Shown here: in pieces, positions 26,367-35,862 of the stretch
How the letters are laid out: each line of letters opens with the position of its first letter
Numbering within the stretch: position 1 is the first letter of the stretch
NCBI GenBank assembly: GCA_943369485.1
Contig: CALRNH020000001.1
Location: forward strand, 62,001 to 126,000
DNA length: 64,000 nucleotides
Direction: 5' to 3'
Source of the DNA: ATX-6F1 sp943369485
Lineage (GTDB): Bacteria > Cyanobacteriota > Cyanobacteriia > PCC-6307 > Cyanobiaceae
Made by a program: the position numbers and the translations under genes
Notes under the pieces: model-generated
What the model saw: the letters and a program-made list of their open reading frames with translations, nothing else
Databases searched by the model: none
What the model was told of the DNA's origin: nothing

Positions 26367-27968
26367 ATGACCTTGCCCCCGGATACCGCCTGCGCGTCAC
26401 CGCTGACGCCTTGGCACCGCTTCTGCTCCCTGCTCTGGCACCACGACGACCTGGGCTTCTGGCTCGATCCCAGCCGCATGGCGTTGGACGAGTCCGATCT
26501 CGAAGCGCTGGAGCCCGCCTTTGGACGGGCCTTCGAGGCCCTGGCCGCCCTGGAGGCCGGTTCGATCGCCAACCCAGATGAAGGCCGCCAGGTGGGTCAC
26601 TACTGGCTGCGGGCTCCATTCTTGTCGCCTGACGCGACCACGGCCGCGCAGATCACCACCGAGATCGATCGCATCGAGGCCTTTGGCCACGCCGTGCTCG
26701 ATGGCCGTCTCCAGGCTCCGGGCGGCACGGTCTTCACTGACGTGCTCTGGATCGGCATCGGTGGCTCGGGCCTGGGGCCCCTGCTGATCCTGCGGGCCTT
26801 GCAACGCCAGGGGCGCGGGCTGCCGTTCCACTTCTTCGACAACGTTGATCCTGAGGGCTTCAGCCGCGTGCTCGCGGGCCTCGGGGAGAAGCTCCGGACC
26901 ACCATGGTGATCGTGGTCAGCAAATCCGGCGGCACCCCCGAGCCCCGGATCGGCCAGGAGCAGGCCCAGGCGCGCCTGGAGACCCTTGGCGGCAGCTGGC
27001 CCGCCCAGGCGGTGGCGGTGACCATGGCCGGCAGCGCCCTGGACCGCAAGGCGGTCGCCGAGGGCTGGCTTGACCGCTTCGATCTGTTCGATTGGGTGGG
27101 TGGCCGTACCAGCATCACCAGCGTCGTGGGTCTGCTGCCTGCGGCCCTGATCGGCGCTGATCTGCGCGTCTTCCTCGAGGGTGCGGCCCGCATGGATGAG
27201 GCCACCCGTGTGCCCGACCTGCGCCGCAACCCCGCCGCGCTGCTGGCGGCCGCCTGGTACTCCGCCGGTGATGGCCGGGGCCGGCGCGACATGGTGGTGC
27301 TGCCCTACCGCGACCGCCTGGAGGTCTTCAGTCGCTACCTGCAGCAGCTGGTGATGGAATCCCTTGGTAAGCGCCTGGATCGCCAGGGCGTGGTGGTGCA
27401 CCAGGGTTTGGCGGTCTATGGCAACAAGGGCTCCACCGATCAGCATGCCTACGTGCAGCAACTGCGCGATGGCCTCGACAATTTCTTTGTCACCTTCATC
27501 GAGGTGCTCGAAGACCCAGGCGACATTGCTGCGATCGGGGGCGAACACCCAGGGGACTTCCTCGACGGCTTCTTCCAGGGGACCCGCGCCGCCCTCAGTG
27601 AAGGCGGTCGCCAGAGCCTCACCCTCACTCTGCGGCGCTTCGATGAGCGCAGCCTGGGGGCTCTGATCGCCCTGTTCGAGCGGGCCGTCGGGCTCTATGG
27701 CGAACTGATCGATGTGAACGCCTATCACCAGCCTGGGGTGGAAGCCGGCAAGCAGGCCGCCGCCGAGGTGCTCGCGCTTCAGGCCCGTCTGGAAACCCTT
27801 CTGGCCGATGGGGTGCCCCGCAACCTGGAGGCGATCTCGGCAGGCCTGGAGCTGGAGAGCCCGGAGCAACCGTTCTTGATCCTGCGCCGACTGAGTGTTG
27901 CCGGTCGGGGTTACGCCGCCAGGGGGGATTGGGCAGATCCCCGCACCCTCATCTTCCAACGGAGCTGA
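26367..27968 (+). CDS. pgi: Glucose-6-phosphate isomerase
   Basis: A 533-residue isomerase linking glucose-6-phosphate and fructose-6-phosphate. It has WIGIGGSGLGPLLILRAL, VVSKSGGTPEP, GGRTSITSVVGLLPAAL, the catalytic Glu in YLQQLVMESLGKR and NKGSTDQHAYVQQLRDG. I chose the ATG at 26367 (MTLPPDTACA), which matches the cyanobacterial N-terminus; a GTG at 26337 would add ten residues. The stop overlaps the start of the dehydrogenase gene by one base (TGATG). Confidence 0.96.
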   Translation: MTLPPDTACASPLTPWHRFCSLLWHHDDLGFWLDPSRMALDESDLEALEPAFGRAFEALAALEAGSIANPDEGRQVGHYWLRAPFLSPDATTAAQITTEIDRIEAFGHAVLDGRLQAPGGTVFTDVLWIGIGGSGLGPLLILRALQRQGRGLPFHFFDNVDPEGFSRVLAGLGEKLRTTMVIVVSKSGGTPEPRIGQEQAQARLETLGGSWPAQAVAVTMAGSALDRKAVAEGWLDRFDLFDWVGGRTSITSVVGLLPAALIGADLRVFLEGAARMDEATRVPDLRRNPAALLAAAWYSAGDGRGRRDMVVLPYRDRLEVFSRYLQQLVMESLGKRLDRQGVVVHQGLAVYGNKGSTDQHAYVQQLRDGLDNFFVTFIEVLEDPGDIAAIGGEHPGDFLDGFFQGTRAALSEGGRQSLTLTLRRFDERSLGALIALFERAVGLYGELIDVNAYHQPGVEAGKQAAAEVLALQARLETLLADGVPRNLEAISAGLELESPEQPFLILRRLSVAGRGYAARGDWADPRTLIFQRS

Positions 27969-29092
27969 TGGCCTTGATTCGATCGCGTGCCGCCGTGGCC
28001 TGGGCCCCGGGCCAGCCCCTGGAGATCACCGACATCGAGGTCGCCCCACCGCGGCCCGGTGAGGTGCTGCTGCGGGTGGTGGCCACGGGCGTCTGTCACA
28101 CCGATGCCTTCACCCTCTCCGGCGCCGACCCGGAGGGGCTGTTTCCGGCGATCCTCGGCCATGAGGGCGGCGCCGTGGTGGAGGCGATCGGCCCCGAGGT
28201 GAGCTCGGTGGCGGTGGGCGACCACGTGATCCCCCTCTACACGCCTGAATGCCGGCGCTGCAAGTTCTGCCTCTCGGGGAAAACCAATCTCTGCCAGGCG
28301 ATCCGCACCACCCAGGGCCAGGGGCTGATGCCCGATGGCAGCAGCCGTTTCTCCAAGAACGGCCAGCCGATCTTCCATTACATGGGCACCTCCACCTTCT
28401 CCGAATACACCGTGGTGCCGGAGATTGCCGTGGCCAAGATCAATCCGGAGGCGCCATTGGAGCAGGTTTGTCTGCTCGGTTGCGGTGTCACAACGGGGAT
28501 CGGCGCCGTGCGCAACACCGCCAAGGTGGAGCCCGGCAGCACCGTGGCGGTGTTCGGCCTCGGGGGCATCGGGCTGGCGGTGGTGATCGGCGCGGTGATG
28601 GCCAAGGCCTCGCGGATCATCGCCATCGACACCAACCCTGGGAAGTTCGCGATCGCCCGTCAGCTGGGGGCCACCGATTGCCTCAACCCGCGGGATTTTG
28701 ACGCTCCGATCCAAGAGGTGCTGATCGATCTCACCGATGGCGGGGTGGATTACTCCTTTGAGTGCATCGGCAACGTGGAGGTGATGCGTGCCGCCCTTGA
28801 GAGCTGCCACAAGGGCTGGGGCGAATCCACGATCATCGGCGTGGCCGGCGCCGGCCAGGAGATCTCCACGCGGCCGTTCCAGCTGGTGACGGGACGGGTC
28901 TGGCGCGGTTCGGCCTTCGGTGGGGTGCGCGGGCGCACGGAGCTGCCGGGTTACGTGGAGATGGCCCAGCGGGGGGAGATCCCCCTGGAGCTGTTCATCA
29001 CCCACACCCTTGGGCTTGGGGCGATCAATGAGGCCTTCGAGCTCATGCACGCCGGCCAGAGCATCCGCACGGTGATCCGCTACGACCTCTGA
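27968..29092 (+). CDS. frmA: S-(hydroxymethyl)glutathione dehydrogenase (class III alcohol dehydrogenase)
   Basis: A 374-residue zinc-dependent enzyme that oxidises S-hydroxymethylglutathione (formaldehyde detoxification) and may reduce S-nitrosoglutathione. Catalytic zinc ligands lie in TGVCHTDAF, GHEGGAVVE and LLGCGVTTGIGAV. Structural zinc cysteines are in CRRCKFCLSGKTNLC. NAD binding is by VFGLGGIGLAVVIGA. The class III-specific GVAGAGQEISTRPFQLVTGR is present. It overlaps the pgi stop by one base. No frmB or regulator is adjacent. Confidence 0.94.
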   Translation: MALIRSRAAVAWAPGQPLEITDIEVAPPRPGEVLLRVVATGVCHTDAFTLSGADPEGLFPAILGHEGGAVVEAIGPEVSSVAVGDHVIPLYTPECRRCKFCLSGKTNLCQAIRTTQGQGLMPDGSSRFSKNGQPIFHYMGTSTFSEYTVVPEIAVAKINPEAPLEQVCLLGCGVTTGIGAVRNTAKVEPGSTVAVFGLGGIGLAVVIGAVMAKASRIIAIDTNPGKFAIARQLGATDCLNPRDFDAPIQEVLIDLTDGGVDYSFECIGNVEVMRAALESCHKGWGESTIIGVAGAGQEISTRPFQLVTGRVWRGSAFGGVRGRTELPGYVEMAQRGEIPLELFITHTLGLGAINEAFELMHAGQSIRTVIRYDL

Positions 29093-29141
29093 TGATTCGG
29101 CCGCTGAGGACGGCCGCTGGGCCCGGCGTTGCCCCTTGCCC

Positions 29142-31775
29142 CTAGGGGACCAGGTTCACGAGTTTGCCGGGCACCACGATCACCCGGCGGGGCGGCTGGC
29201 CCTCCAGCCATTTGAGGGCCACATCGCTGCCGAGGGCCAGGCGTTCCAGGGTGGCGGCATCGGCATCGGCCGGCACGGTGAGGCTGCCGCGCACCTTGCC
29301 CTTCACCTGGATCACCACTTCGAGGCTGTCGCGCACCAGGGCGGAAGCATCGGCGCTGGGCCAACGTTGCTGGTGCACGCTGCCGGGCCCTTCCAGCTTC
29401 TGCCAGAGCTCTTCCGCCAGGTGGGGGGCGAAGGGGGCCAGCAGCACCACGAGGGCACTGAGGGCCTCTTGGGCCACGGCGTCGCCCACGCTTTCGACGC
29501 TACCTCCCATGGCATTGCTCAGCTTCATCAGCTCCGAGACGGCGGTGTTGAACTGGTAGGCACCATCGGCCAGGTCCTGGTCAATGGCGGCGATGGCGGT
29601 GTGCACCGCCCGGCGGAGCTCGCGCTCCTGTTGAGTGAGATCTGCTGGGCGGAACGTTGGCGCGCTGGGAGTGGTCTGGGCTGATCCGCCTGCCATGACC
29701 GTCAGGCGCAGGCCCCGGGCAACGGCCCCGTCCACCAGTCGCCATAGGCGCTGGAGGAAGCGAAACTGACCCTCCACGTCGGCGTCATCCCACTCCAGAT
29801 CCTTCTCGGGAGGAGCCTTGAACAGAATGAACATGCGGGCCGTGTCGGCGCCGTAGCGGTCGATCACCACGGCTGGATCGACGCCGTTGTGCTTCGACTT
29901 CGACATCTTTTCGTAGAACACCTCCAGCACCTCGCCCGTGAGCGGATCGCGGGGATCGCTGGGGTCGGCCACCTCCGCAGGAGGGATGTACTTGCCGGTG
30001 TGGGGGTTCTTGTAGGTGATGGCCTGAACCATGCCCTGGGTGAGCAGGCGCGAAAAGGGTTCGTCGAAGCCCAGCAGGCCCCGGTCACGCAGCACCTTGG
30101 TGAAGAAGCGGGAATAGAGCAGGTGCAGGATGGCGTGCTCGATGCCGCCCACGTATTGATCCACGGGCAGCCAGCGATCGGCCGCCTCCTTGGCAAAGGG
30201 CAGGGCGGTGTTGTGGGGGTCGCAGTAGCGCAGGTAGTACCAGGACGAACAGATGAAGGTGTCCATGGTGTCGCTCTCCCGCCGGGCAGGGGCCCCACAA
30301 CTGGGGCAGGGCACCTCGGCCCAGTCCTTGAGCTGGGCCAGGGGTGAGGCGCCCTTGCCGCTGAAGGCCACGTTCCGGGGCAGCTCCACCGGCAGCTGCT
30401 CCTCGGGAACGGGCACCACACCGCAGTGTTGGCAGTGGATCACCGGGATCGGACAGCCCCAGTAGCGCTGACGCGAGATCAGCCAGTCGCGCAGCCGAAA
30501 CTGCACCCGGCCCTGGCCCCAGCCCTGCTGTTCCGCCAGGGCGATGATCCCGGCCTTGGCCTCCCTTGAGGGCACTCCGTCAAAGGGCCCCGAATGGATC
30601 AGCACACCGGCTTCGGTCCAGGCTGCGCCCTCGAAGGCGTGTTCATCGGCACCGGCGGGCACGATCACCTGCCGCACCGGCAGTTCGTAGCGGCGGGCAA
30701 ACACAAAATCCCGCTGGTCGTGGGCCGGTACCCCCATCACCGCACCTGTGCCGTAGTCGGCGAGAACGTAGTCGGCGATCCAGAGGGGGATCGTTTCACC
30801 GTTGAAGGGATTGCGCACCATGCTGCCCAGGGGGATGCCCTGTTTGGGCTTGTCCTCGGCAGTGCGCTCCTGCTCGCTCTGCCGGCTCACACGGTCCCTG
30901 AAGGCGGCAACGGCCGTCTCCTGTTCAGGGATGGTGAGCGATGGAACCAGCGGATGCTCGGGCGCCAGCACCAGATAGCTCACGCCAAACACCGTGTCGG
31001 GGCGGGTGGTGAACACCGTGATCGCCTCGCCGGTTTCGGCACCTCCCGCCGCCAGTACGGGGAAACGCAGTTCGGCCCCCACCGACCGGCCGATCCAGTT
31101 GGCCTGCATGGTGCGCACACGCTCCGGCCAGCCCTCCAGCAACGCAAGGTCGTCCAGCAGGGCGTCGGCGTAGTCAGTGATGCGCAGGAACCACTGTCGC
31201 AGCTGACGCTTTTCCACCGGGGCGCCGGAGCGCCAGGAACGCCCCTCCCCATCCACCTGCTCGTTGGCGAGCACGGTCTGATCGATCGGATCCCAGTTGA
31301 CCGTGGCGTCCTTCTGGTAGGCCAGGCCCCCATCGAGGAACTGCAGGAACAGCCACTGGGTCCAGCGGTAGTAATCGCTGTGGCAGGTGGCCAGCTCCCG
31401 ATCCCAGTCAATCGAGAGTCCCAGGCGCTGCAGCTGACTGCGCATCTGGGCGATGTTGCTGTCGGTCCAGTCGCCAGGGTCAACCCCCCGTTCGATGGCG
31501 GCGTTCTCGGCTGGCAGGCCGAAGGCGTCCCAGCCCATGGGGTGCAGCACCTGGCGGCCCCGCAGCCGCTGCACCCGGGCGATCACATCGGTGATCACGT
31601 AGTTGCGCACATGGCCCATGTGCAGGTTCCCCGACGGGTAGGGGAACATCGAAAGGGCGTAATAGGGGCGATCGCCCGGTTCCGGCGTGGCGTGCAACCT
31701 CTGTTCCTGCCAGCGGGCCTGCCAGCGCTCCTCGATCGCCTGGGGCTGGTAGCGGGAAGGGTCGGTCACGGCCAT
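29142..31775 (-). CDS. leuS: Leucyl-tRNA synthetase
   Basis: A full-length 877-residue class I synthetase. It shows the HIGH-type GNLHMGHVRN, the editing (CP1) domain with TTRPDTVFGVSYLVLAPEH, a zinc knuckle pair CQHC and CPSC, the KMSKS loop in EKMSKSKHNGVDP, and the C-terminal anticodon and LeuS-specific domains. It attaches leucine to tRNA-Leu in the cytosol. The start ATG at 31775 gives MAVTDPSRYQPQAIEERWQA, the normal N-terminus. Confidence 0.98.
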   Translation of the reverse strand: MAVTDPSRYQPQAIEERWQARWQEQRLHATPEPGDRPYYALSMFPYPSGNLHMGHVRNYVITDVIARVQRLRGRQVLHPMGWDAFGLPAENAAIERGVDPGDWTDSNIAQMRSQLQRLGLSIDWDRELATCHSDYYRWTQWLFLQFLDGGLAYQKDATVNWDPIDQTVLANEQVDGEGRSWRSGAPVEKRQLRQWFLRITDYADALLDDLALLEGWPERVRTMQANWIGRSVGAELRFPVLAAGGAETGEAITVFTTRPDTVFGVSYLVLAPEHPLVPSLTIPEQETAVAAFRDRVSRQSEQERTAEDKPKQGIPLGSMVRNPFNGETIPLWIADYVLADYGTGAVMGVPAHDQRDFVFARRYELPVRQVIVPAGADEHAFEGAAWTEAGVLIHSGPFDGVPSREAKAGIIALAEQQGWGQGRVQFRLRDWLISRQRYWGCPIPVIHCQHCGVVPVPEEQLPVELPRNVAFSGKGASPLAQLKDWAEVPCPSCGAPARRESDTMDTFICSSWYYLRYCDPHNTALPFAKEAADRWLPVDQYVGGIEHAILHLLYSRFFTKVLRDRGLLGFDEPFSRLLTQGMVQAITYKNPHTGKYIPPAEVADPSDPRDPLTGEVLEVFYEKMSKSKHNGVDPAVVIDRYGADTARMFILFKAPPEKDLEWDDADVEGQFRFLQRLWRLVDGAVARGLRLTVMAGGSAQTTPSAPTFRPADLTQQERELRRAVHTAIAAIDQDLADGAYQFNTAVSELMKLSNAMGGSVESVGDAVAQEALSALVVLLAPFAPHLAEELWQKLEGPGSVHQQRWPSADASALVRDSLEVVIQVKGKVRGSLTVPADADAATLERLALGSDVALKWLEGQPPRRVIVVPGKLVNLVP

Positions 31776-31865
31776 GGAACGGCGGCGGCCGCCAGGATCG
31801 GGCCACAGCTCACCTCGGTGATGGTGCCATAAGCCGATGCGCCTTTCGCTGGTGCGGGTGAGGGA

Positions 31866-32099
31866 TCAGGCCAGTGAACGGATCACCGTCACCGAAAGGC
31901 GCTGGATCAGAATCGGATCGAGGTCGTTGGGGAGTCGCAGGGCGAGAAATTCCACGTCCTGCCAATCCAGCAGGCCGTCGAGTTTGGTGCCGTCGTGGAG
32001 TTGCACCTGCACCGCCGTCTTGGCGCGAATCCAGTTCTGCAGTTGCCGCACACCCGGTAGGGAGGTGTCCAGGAGGGCCAAGGCTGATTCAATCGGCAC
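31866..32099 (-). CDS. hfq: Hfq-related RNA-binding protein (cyanobacterial type)
   Basis: A 77-residue Sm-fold protein. SLPGVRQLQNWIRAKTAVQV, VQLHDGTKLDGLLDWQDVEF and LILIQRLSVTVIRS-like segments follow the order of cyanobacterial Hfq, which lacks most of the residues used by enterobacterial Hfq for poly(A) binding and in Synechocystis works with pili ATPase for motility. The GTG at 32099 preceded by AGGA is the likely start; the frame is open further upstream, but there it overlaps dapF. It starts 40 bp from dapF on the opposite strand. Confidence 0.85.
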   Translation of the reverse strand: MPIESALALLDTSLPGVRQLQNWIRAKTAVQVQLHDGTKLDGLLDWQDVEFLALRLPNDLDPILIQRLSVTVIRSLA

Positions 32100-32139
32100 C
32101 TTCCTAAGATGCCATCCCTTGGCAAAAAGGGCGAATTCG

Positions 32140-33333
32140 GTGCTCCAGTTCAGCAAATACCAGGGATTGGGCAACGATTTTCTGCTGCTCGATGGCCGCA
32201 CGGAAACCGATCCCGACTTCTGCTTCGGCCTCACCCCCGAGTTGGTGCGTCAACTCTGTGACCGCCGATTCGGTGTCGGTGGCGACGGGATCATCCTGGC
32301 CCTGCCGCCCAGGGAGGGTGGCGAGCTGCGCATGCGCATCTTCAACGCCGATGGCACCGAGCCGGAGATGTGTGGCAACGGCATCCGTTGCCTGGCCCGC
32401 TTTCTGGCCGACAGCGACGGTGACGCCCCGGGGCGCACCTGGCAGGTGGAGACCCTGGCCGGCCGGATCGTGCCGGAGCTTCAGGGCGATGGCGGTGTCC
32501 GCGTCGACATGGGCGAGCCGTTCCTGGTGCCCTCGGAGGTGCCCACCCTGCTGGCGGTGGGACCAGCCGGCCTGCCCCAGGGGGAAATTGAGCTGGAGGG
32601 TGAGCGGTTCGCGGTGGCGGCCGCCGGCATGGGCAACCCCCATGTGGTGGTGCCCGTGGCCGATGTGGCGGCGATCCCGTTGGAGCGTTTCGGCCCGCTG
32701 CTCGAGCACCATCCCAGTTTCCCGGCCCGCACCAACGTTCACTTCGTCCAGGTGCTGAGCCCCACCCACCTGCGCCTGCGGGTGTGGGAGCGCGGGGCGG
32801 GCCCCACCCTGGCCTGTGGCACCGGAGCCTGCGCCACTCTCGTGGTGATGCATCGGCTGGGGCTGTGTGAGGCTGCCGCCCGGCTTGATCTGCCCGGCGG
32901 CCCACTGCAGATCTCCTGGGATCCCTCCAGCAACCATCTGTTCATGACCGGTCCAGCCGAGCTGGTCTTCGATGGCGTGCTGGCCACCGAAGAGCACGAG
33001 TTGCGGCCCCAGTGGGAAGCGCCAGCGGTCCCTGAAGTCCTGGCTTCCCAGCCGGTGGCCCCTGCTGCGCCCGCTCCCGTTGGTTCTGCCGTGCCAGCTC
33101 CCTCTCTGGACCCGGCGTCCGTCGTGGCTCCAACAGAGATCCAATGCGCCGTGGTCTGCGTGCAGGGCTGCGTCCGACCCGAGGCCTGCGCCAGCGCCGA
33201 GGCCCGTTCACGGGTGGCCGCCCTGCTCAGCGAGCGCTCCCTCGACGATCTGGTCGCGTTGGCCAGCAGCTCCCTGGAGTCCCGCAGCCGCTCCCGTCAG
33301 GAGCCCGGTCTGAACCCCCTTGAAGGCCCTTGA
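32140..33333 (+). CDS. dapF: Diaminopimelate epimerase with a C-terminal extension
   Basis: The first 285 residues are a complete DapF, which turns LL- into meso-diaminopimelate for lysine and peptidoglycan. The GTG at 32140 gives (M)LQFSKYQGLGNDFLLLDGR. Catalytic cysteines are Cys78 (EMCGNGIRC) and Cys226 (LACGTGACATL). About 110 extra residues follow: an Ala/Pro/Val-rich linker (295-332), then a small Cys-rich unit QCAVVCVQGCVRPEAC (335-350) and a short helix. This tail is not part of ordinary DapF. The stop overlaps the TTG start of the cysteine desulfurase gene. Confidence 0.95.
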   Translation: MLQFSKYQGLGNDFLLLDGRTETDPDFCFGLTPELVRQLCDRRFGVGGDGIILALPPREGGELRMRIFNADGTEPEMCGNGIRCLARFLADSDGDAPGRTWQVETLAGRIVPELQGDGGVRVDMGEPFLVPSEVPTLLAVGPAGLPQGEIELEGERFAVAAAGMGNPHVVVPVADVAAIPLERFGPLLEHHPSFPARTNVHFVQVLSPTHLRLRVWERGAGPTLACGTGACATLVVMHRLGLCEAAARLDLPGGPLQISWDPSSNHLFMTGPAELVFDGVLATEEHELRPQWEAPAVPEVLASQPVAPAAPAPVGSAVPAPSLDPASVVAPTEIQCAVVCVQGCVRPEACASAEARSRVAALLSERSLDDLVALASSSLESRSRSRQEPGLNPLEGP

Positions 33334-34502
33334 GCGTCTCCTTGGTTGATTGGGCCGGCGTCTACCTCGATGCCTGTGCCACGGCCCCACCGGCTGCCTC
33401 GGTGTTGGAGGCGATGGCCAAGGCCCAAAAGGAGGCCTGGGCCAACCCATCGAGCCTGCACGGTTTCGGCCTGGCGGCCGCCGACCGTCTCGAGCGCAGT
33501 CGGCTGGCCATCGCCACCCAGCTCGGCTGTGACCCTTCGGCGCTCACCTTCTGCTCAGGTGGCACCGAAGCGGCCCAGTCGGCCCTGCTCGGGGCGACGG
33601 CCCATCTCCCTCCAGGGCGCCTGGTGATCTCGGCCGTGGAGCACCCGGCCGTTGCCGCCGCCGCCCGGCGGCTGGTGCGCCAGGGCTGGGAGTTGGCGAT
33701 GGTGCCGGTGGATCGATGGGGCCGGGTTGACCTGACGGCTCTGGAAACCCTGCTCGAGCCCCCCACCAGGCTCGTGTCGGTGATCTGGGGTCAGAGCGAA
33801 GTGGGCACCCTGCAGCCGATCGAGGCCATCGGTGAGCGCTGCCGCGCGGCGGGTGTGTTGTTCCACACCGATGCCGTGCAGGTGGTGGGTCACCGGCCGA
33901 TTGATCTGAGCAAGCTGCCGGTGGATCTGTTCAGTTTCACGGCCCACAAGTTCCAGGGCCCCCGTGGCATCGGCGCGCTGGTGGCTTCCCCTGCCCTGCG
34001 CTTTTCCCCTCTCGTCGATGGTGGGAGCCAGGAGGCCGGACGGCGCGGGGGTACAGAAGCCGTGGCCCTGGCCGCAGGCTTTGCTGAAGCGATCATGCTG
34101 GCGGTCGGTCGCCTGAGCGCCGAAGGAGGTGATCCGATCCAGCCGCTGCGGGATCGTTTGCTGGCGGAACTGCTGGCGATTCCAGGCCTTGAGCTCACCG
34201 GCTGCCCCAGCGAGCGCCTGCCCCATCACATCAGCCTGTTGGTGTCATCTCCTGGTGGCGAACCGTTGCCAGGTCGACGCCTGGTGGAGGAGCTCTGGCG
34301 TGAGGGTTACGCCGTCAGCAGCGGCACCGCCTGCAGCAGTGGTCTGGCGAGCGCCAGCCCAGTGCTGCTCGCCATGGGTGTCGAGCCAGCCCGGGCCGGC
34401 TCGGCCCTGCGCATCAGCCTGGGCCCCTGGCTCCGGGACGACGATCTGAGTGGCTTCACGGTGGCCCTGCGGCGGGCCCAGGCGGCCGTTGCCGCTGGGT
34501 AA
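33330..34502 (+). CDS. Cysteine desulfurase (NifS/IscS-like, class I fold)
   Basis: A 390-residue PLP enzyme that removes sulfur from cysteine for Fe-S clusters or thio-modifications. PLP Lys is in SFTAHKFQGPRG; the catalytic persulfide Cys is in SSGTACSSGLASAS; the N-terminus VYLDACATAP is conserved. The start is a TTG at 33330 that overlaps the dapF stop (TTGA). No iscU, sufE or tRNA-modification gene is adjacent, so its acceptor is not evident. Confidence 0.92.
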   Translation: MSVSLVDWAGVYLDACATAPPAASVLEAMAKAQKEAWANPSSLHGFGLAAADRLERSRLAIATQLGCDPSALTFCSGGTEAAQSALLGATAHLPPGRLVISAVEHPAVAAAARRLVRQGWELAMVPVDRWGRVDLTALETLLEPPTRLVSVIWGQSEVGTLQPIEAIGERCRAAGVLFHTDAVQVVGHRPIDLSKLPVDLFSFTAHKFQGPRGIGALVASPALRFSPLVDGGSQEAGRRGGTEAVALAAGFAEAIMLAVGRLSAEGGDPIQPLRDRLLAELLAIPGLELTGCPSERLPHHISLLVSSPGGEPLPGRRLVEELWREGYAVSSGTACSSGLASASPVLLAMGVEPARAGSALRISLGPWLRDDDLSGFTVALRRAQAAVAAG

Positions 34503-34523
34503 GGTCCCCGTCAGGGCATCACC

Positions 34524-35270
34524 TTGGCGCCCCATTCCGTCGCGCTTCGTTTCATGGTGCTTCCCGCCGATCTGTGCGCCGCCGAGGCCCAGGCCCTGGC
34601 CGCCCTGGGCCAGGCTCTGGGAGCCCGTGCCGCTGGTCGCTGGACCGTGGAACTTCGCTTCGAGGGACTGCGCCTGTTGCCAGTGGCCCTCCGGCTGCTG
34701 GAGGCCCTCAATCGGGGGGAGCCCACGGCCACCCTCGTGTTCACCGATGCCGGTGCCGCTGCCCTGGCCCGCCGGGATGCCCCTGAACAGGCTGAGCGGC
34801 TGACCAGCCTCGGTGATCGCCAACGCCTGCAGCGGCGGGCCGTCGGATCCGAAGACCCAACCGATGAGGCTGGGGTGCTGGTGCTGGTGGCCCCGTCCCA
34901 GGCCGAGTACAGCGAGGTGGAGGAGATCTGTCAGGCGCACCGTGGCGCCGTGGTGTTGCTCAATGGCCGTCTGGAGGATGCCGCCATCGGCATCGGCAGC
35001 GTGGCCAGGGAGCGCCGCCGTGGCTTCCTGGCCACGTGGGAGTCGGCCTACGCCCTGATCCCCCGGGGCACATCCGCCCTGCGGCGCAGTTTTCCGGACT
35101 CCTGGGAGCTCTACCGCCAGGACCCCGATGGCTTCAGGCTGGCCGGCCGATTCGAGACCAAACCCGACCCGGAGGAGATCGATCAGACCCTCGCTGCTGG
35201 GGGGCAAGGCCTCGATGTGGCGGCAGGCCTGGGGGCCCTCGATCGCTTCATCGAGGGGTTGCGCAACTGA
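34524..35270 (+). CDS. DUF1995 family protein
   Basis: A 248-residue protein (TTG at 34524, or ATG at 34554) of the DUF1995 family, which also occurs in plant chloroplasts. Recognisable parts are the N-terminal helical ELRFEGLRLLPVALRLLEAL and the central alpha/beta core VLVLVAPSQAEYSEVEEIC with VLLNGRLEDAAIGIG and the C-terminal YRQDPDGFRLAGRFETKPD. The enzyme activity is unknown. It is soluble, with no signal. It lies between the cysteine desulfurase and the DUF4330 gene on the plus strand. Confidence 0.8.
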   Translation: MAPHSVALRFMVLPADLCAAEAQALAALGQALGARAAGRWTVELRFEGLRLLPVALRLLEALNRGEPTATLVFTDAGAAALARRDAPEQAERLTSLGDRQRLQRRAVGSEDPTDEAGVLVLVAPSQAEYSEVEEICQAHRGAVVLLNGRLEDAAIGIGSVARERRRGFLATWESAYALIPRGTSALRRSFPDSWELYRQDPDGFRLAGRFETKPDPEEIDQTLAAGGQGLDVAAGLGALDRFIEGLRN

Positions 35271-35339
35271 GCGGCGGCCATCTGGCCCCCTGGTGTCGTC
35301 GGGAGAGTCTCCGTACACTTCAGCGTCTGCTCAAGCGCC

Positions 35340-35861
35340 ATGGCTGCCCAGCAATCGAACCGTCGCTCCATCGGTTTGGTGGACATCGGCGCTGCTGTGG
35401 CCGTGGTGCTCGCCGCGGTAGGGGTGATCTGGAGCCCCAAGCTCAGCGGCGCGGTCGCCAAGGCCACCGGATCCCTCAAGCCGATCACGGTGACCGTTGA
35501 TGTGCGGGGCATCCCCGCAGCCGACCCCGCCTCCTTGATCGCCGGTGCCAAGCAGAAGGGAAGCCTCAACATCGTGATTCGCAACCAGCCCCACGGCAGC
35601 GTCACGGTCAAGGACGTGACCCCCCTGCCCCGTCGCATTTCCACGATCACCCCCGCCGGTCAGGTGATCACGGTGGATGACCCCAACCAGAAGGTGTTCA
35701 GCACCCTCGATGCCCGTTTCCTGCTCGAGGGCCAGGGTCAGCTCACCAAGGAGGGTGTGGAGTTCGGGGGTCAGGGCATCAAGGTGGGAACCCCGATCGA
35801 ACTGGACGACAACCAGTTCCGGGTCTCCGGCACGGTGACCAGCTTGAAGGTGGGGTCCTGA
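35340..35861 (+). CDS. DUF4330 membrane-anchored protein
   Basis: A 173-residue protein with one N-terminal transmembrane helix (about 11-30, IGLVDIGAAVAVVLAAVGVI) and a periplasmic or lumenal beta-rich domain, matching the cyanobacterial DUF4330 family. Function is unknown. It ends one base before the dacB start, so co-expression with the carboxypeptidase is likely. Confidence 0.8.
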   Translation: MAAQQSNRRSIGLVDIGAAVAVVLAAVGVIWSPKLSGAVAKATGSLKPITVTVDVRGIPAADPASLIAGAKQKGSLNIVIRNQPHGSVTVKDVTPLPRRISTITPAGQVITVDDPNQKVFSTLDARFLLEGQGQLTKEGVEFGGQGIKVGTPIELDDNQFRVSGTVTSLKVGS

Positions 35862-35862
35862 G

